Assembly: GCF_035621475.1 (NCBI RefSeq)
Contig: NZ_CP141799.1
Coordinates: 1,724,501 to 1,788,500 of the forward strand
Direction of reading: 5' to 3'
Source: Pseudomonas paeninsulae
GTDB taxonomy: Bacteria > Pseudomonadota > Gammaproteobacteria > Pseudomonadales > Pseudomonadaceae
DNA: 64,000 nt
Shown: piece after piece, positions 63,322-64,000 of the stretch
How positions within the stretch are numbered: the stretch's first letter is position 1
Layout: each line of letters starts with the position of its first letter
Made by a program: the position numbers and the translations under genes
The notes under the pieces: model-generated
The model's database searches: none
The model's input: the letters and a program-made list of their open reading frames with translations, nothing else
Told to the model about the DNA's origin: nothing

Positions 63322-64000
63322 ATGGTAGGCATAACGGGTATCGGTTCCGGCATCGACATCGACAGTATGGTCGGTGCCCTGGTGGGGGCGGAAAAAGCGC
63401 CGAAAGAGGCGCAGCTTTCACGCCTGGAAAAGGCCACTACTTCGAAAATCTCTGCCTTGGGCCAGCTCAATAGCGCCTTGAACAGCTTTCAAACCGCGCT
63501 AAAAAAACTCAACGATATCAGCTTGTTCGAAAAGCGCAGTGCCAGTTCTTCAAATAGCAGCCTGGTTACGGCCACTGCCAGTAAAACTGCTCAGGCCGGC
63601 AATTACAGCCTCAAGGTGGAGGCCTTGGCCAGCGGTAGCAAAGCGGCCAGCAGGTCTCTGGCGGGTGATTTTTCCACCGGTGCAGCAGGTACTCTGACCG
63701 TCAAGCTGGGGGCAGATGATCCCGGTATCAGCGTGGACATCGCTGAAGGCTTGAGCCTGGGCCAGGTGCGCGATGCACTGAATAGCCAACTCAAGGACAG
63801 CGGCATCAGTGCCAACCTGGTGACCAACCCTGAGGACGGCAAGACGCGCCTGATCATGACCTCGAGCAACACCGGGGCCGGCAAGGATGTGCAGATCGAG
63901 GCCGGGGCGGGTCTTGAGGCGTTGGCTATCGGTGGCGGCCTGCTGAATCAGGATGATCCAGGCTACGCCAGTCAGAGCGGAGTGCTGGAGGCCTCTAGCA
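63322..64000 (+). CDS. fliD: Flagellar filament cap FliD, N-terminal part (partial)
   Basis: The first 226 residues of FliD (MVGITGIGSGIDIDSMVGAL), with the N-terminal coiled-coil part and the start of the FliD domains. FliD forms the pentamer or hexamer cap under which flagellin folds. The gene runs off the window. GAGG lies upstream of ATG 63322. Confidence 0.95.
   Translation, partial: MVGITGIGSGIDIDSMVGALVGAEKAPKEAQLSRLEKATTSKISALGQLNSALNSFQTALKKLNDISLFEKRSASSSNSSLVTATASKTAQAGNYSLKVEALASGSKAASRSLAGDFSTGAAGTLTVKLGADDPGISVDIAEGLSLGQVRDALNSQLKDSGISANLVTNPEDGKTRLIMTSSNTGAGKDVQIEAGAGLEALAIGGGLLNQDDPGYASQSGVLEASS

Overview
The window is a chromosomal stretch of a gamma-proteobacterium of the genus Pseudomonas. 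This rests on high GC, on gene orders typical of the genus (alaS-lysC-rsmA-tRNAs-mgtE; flgMNZ/flgA/cheVR/flgBCDE/flgFGHIJKL/fliC-flaG-fliD), on an AmrZ that is near identical to the form I remember from P. aeruginosa, on sigma-54 and FliA promoters of the expected form, and on several dispersed palindrome families common in the genus. The species cannot be fixed from the sequence.

Layout. 1-3.2 kb: end of the beta-ketoadipate pathway (catI end, catJ, pcaF, then pcaD). 3.4-9.2 kb: housekeeping genes nadA, alaS, lysC and the RNA-binding regulator rsmA. 9.3-9.7 kb: one tRNA-Ser and two identical tRNA-Arg genes. 9.9-15.5 kb: a small secreted DUF4124-type protein, mgtE, and oadGAB (sodium-pumping oxaloacetate decarboxylase). 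15.6-27 kb: amrZ, then a complete phosphonate/C-P lyase set phnCDEFGHIJKLMNP behind a good Pho box. 27-34 kb: an Lrp/AsnC regulator divergent from a large fused 2-oxoacid (indolepyruvate-type):ferredoxin oxidoreductase, a leucine-dehydrogenase-like enzyme and a sodium/amino-acid symporter, which together look like an amino-acid catabolic module. 34-41 kb: a GNAT acetyltransferase, tRNA-Arg(CCU), yceH, a small secreted tandem-repeat protein, a glutamine-synthetase-like ligase, an MFS transporter and a pair of glycosyltransferase-fold proteins. 41.2-64 kb: a flagellar and chemotaxis region running from flgZ to the start of fliD.

The flagellar region is regulated in layers that can be read from the DNA: a sigma-54 promoter before flgA, matching sigma-54 promoters before flgB and flgF, and FliA (sigma-28) promoters before flgM and fliC. 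Rod, hook and ring genes come first, then hook-associated proteins, then filament and cap. Two PilZ-domain proteins (flgZ and the gene before fliC) bracket the cluster and suggest c-di-GMP control of motility.

The least ordinary parts are non-coding or accessory. A MntA-HepT toxin-antitoxin pair sits between flgL and fliC, bracketed by two ~170-bp direct repeats, one of which carries a perfect 22-bp-arm REPIN that is missing from the other. A 186-bp MITE-like nested palindrome ends on the stop codon of the acetyltransferase, next to three other palindromes. A 139/137-bp tandem duplication lies upstream of fliC, and a near-perfect 32-bp inverted repeat separates flgE from flgF. No phage, IS transposase or CRISPR array was seen. 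I did not find a clearly new multi-gene system; the best functional candidate is the ferredoxin-oxidoreductase/dehydrogenase/symporter module.
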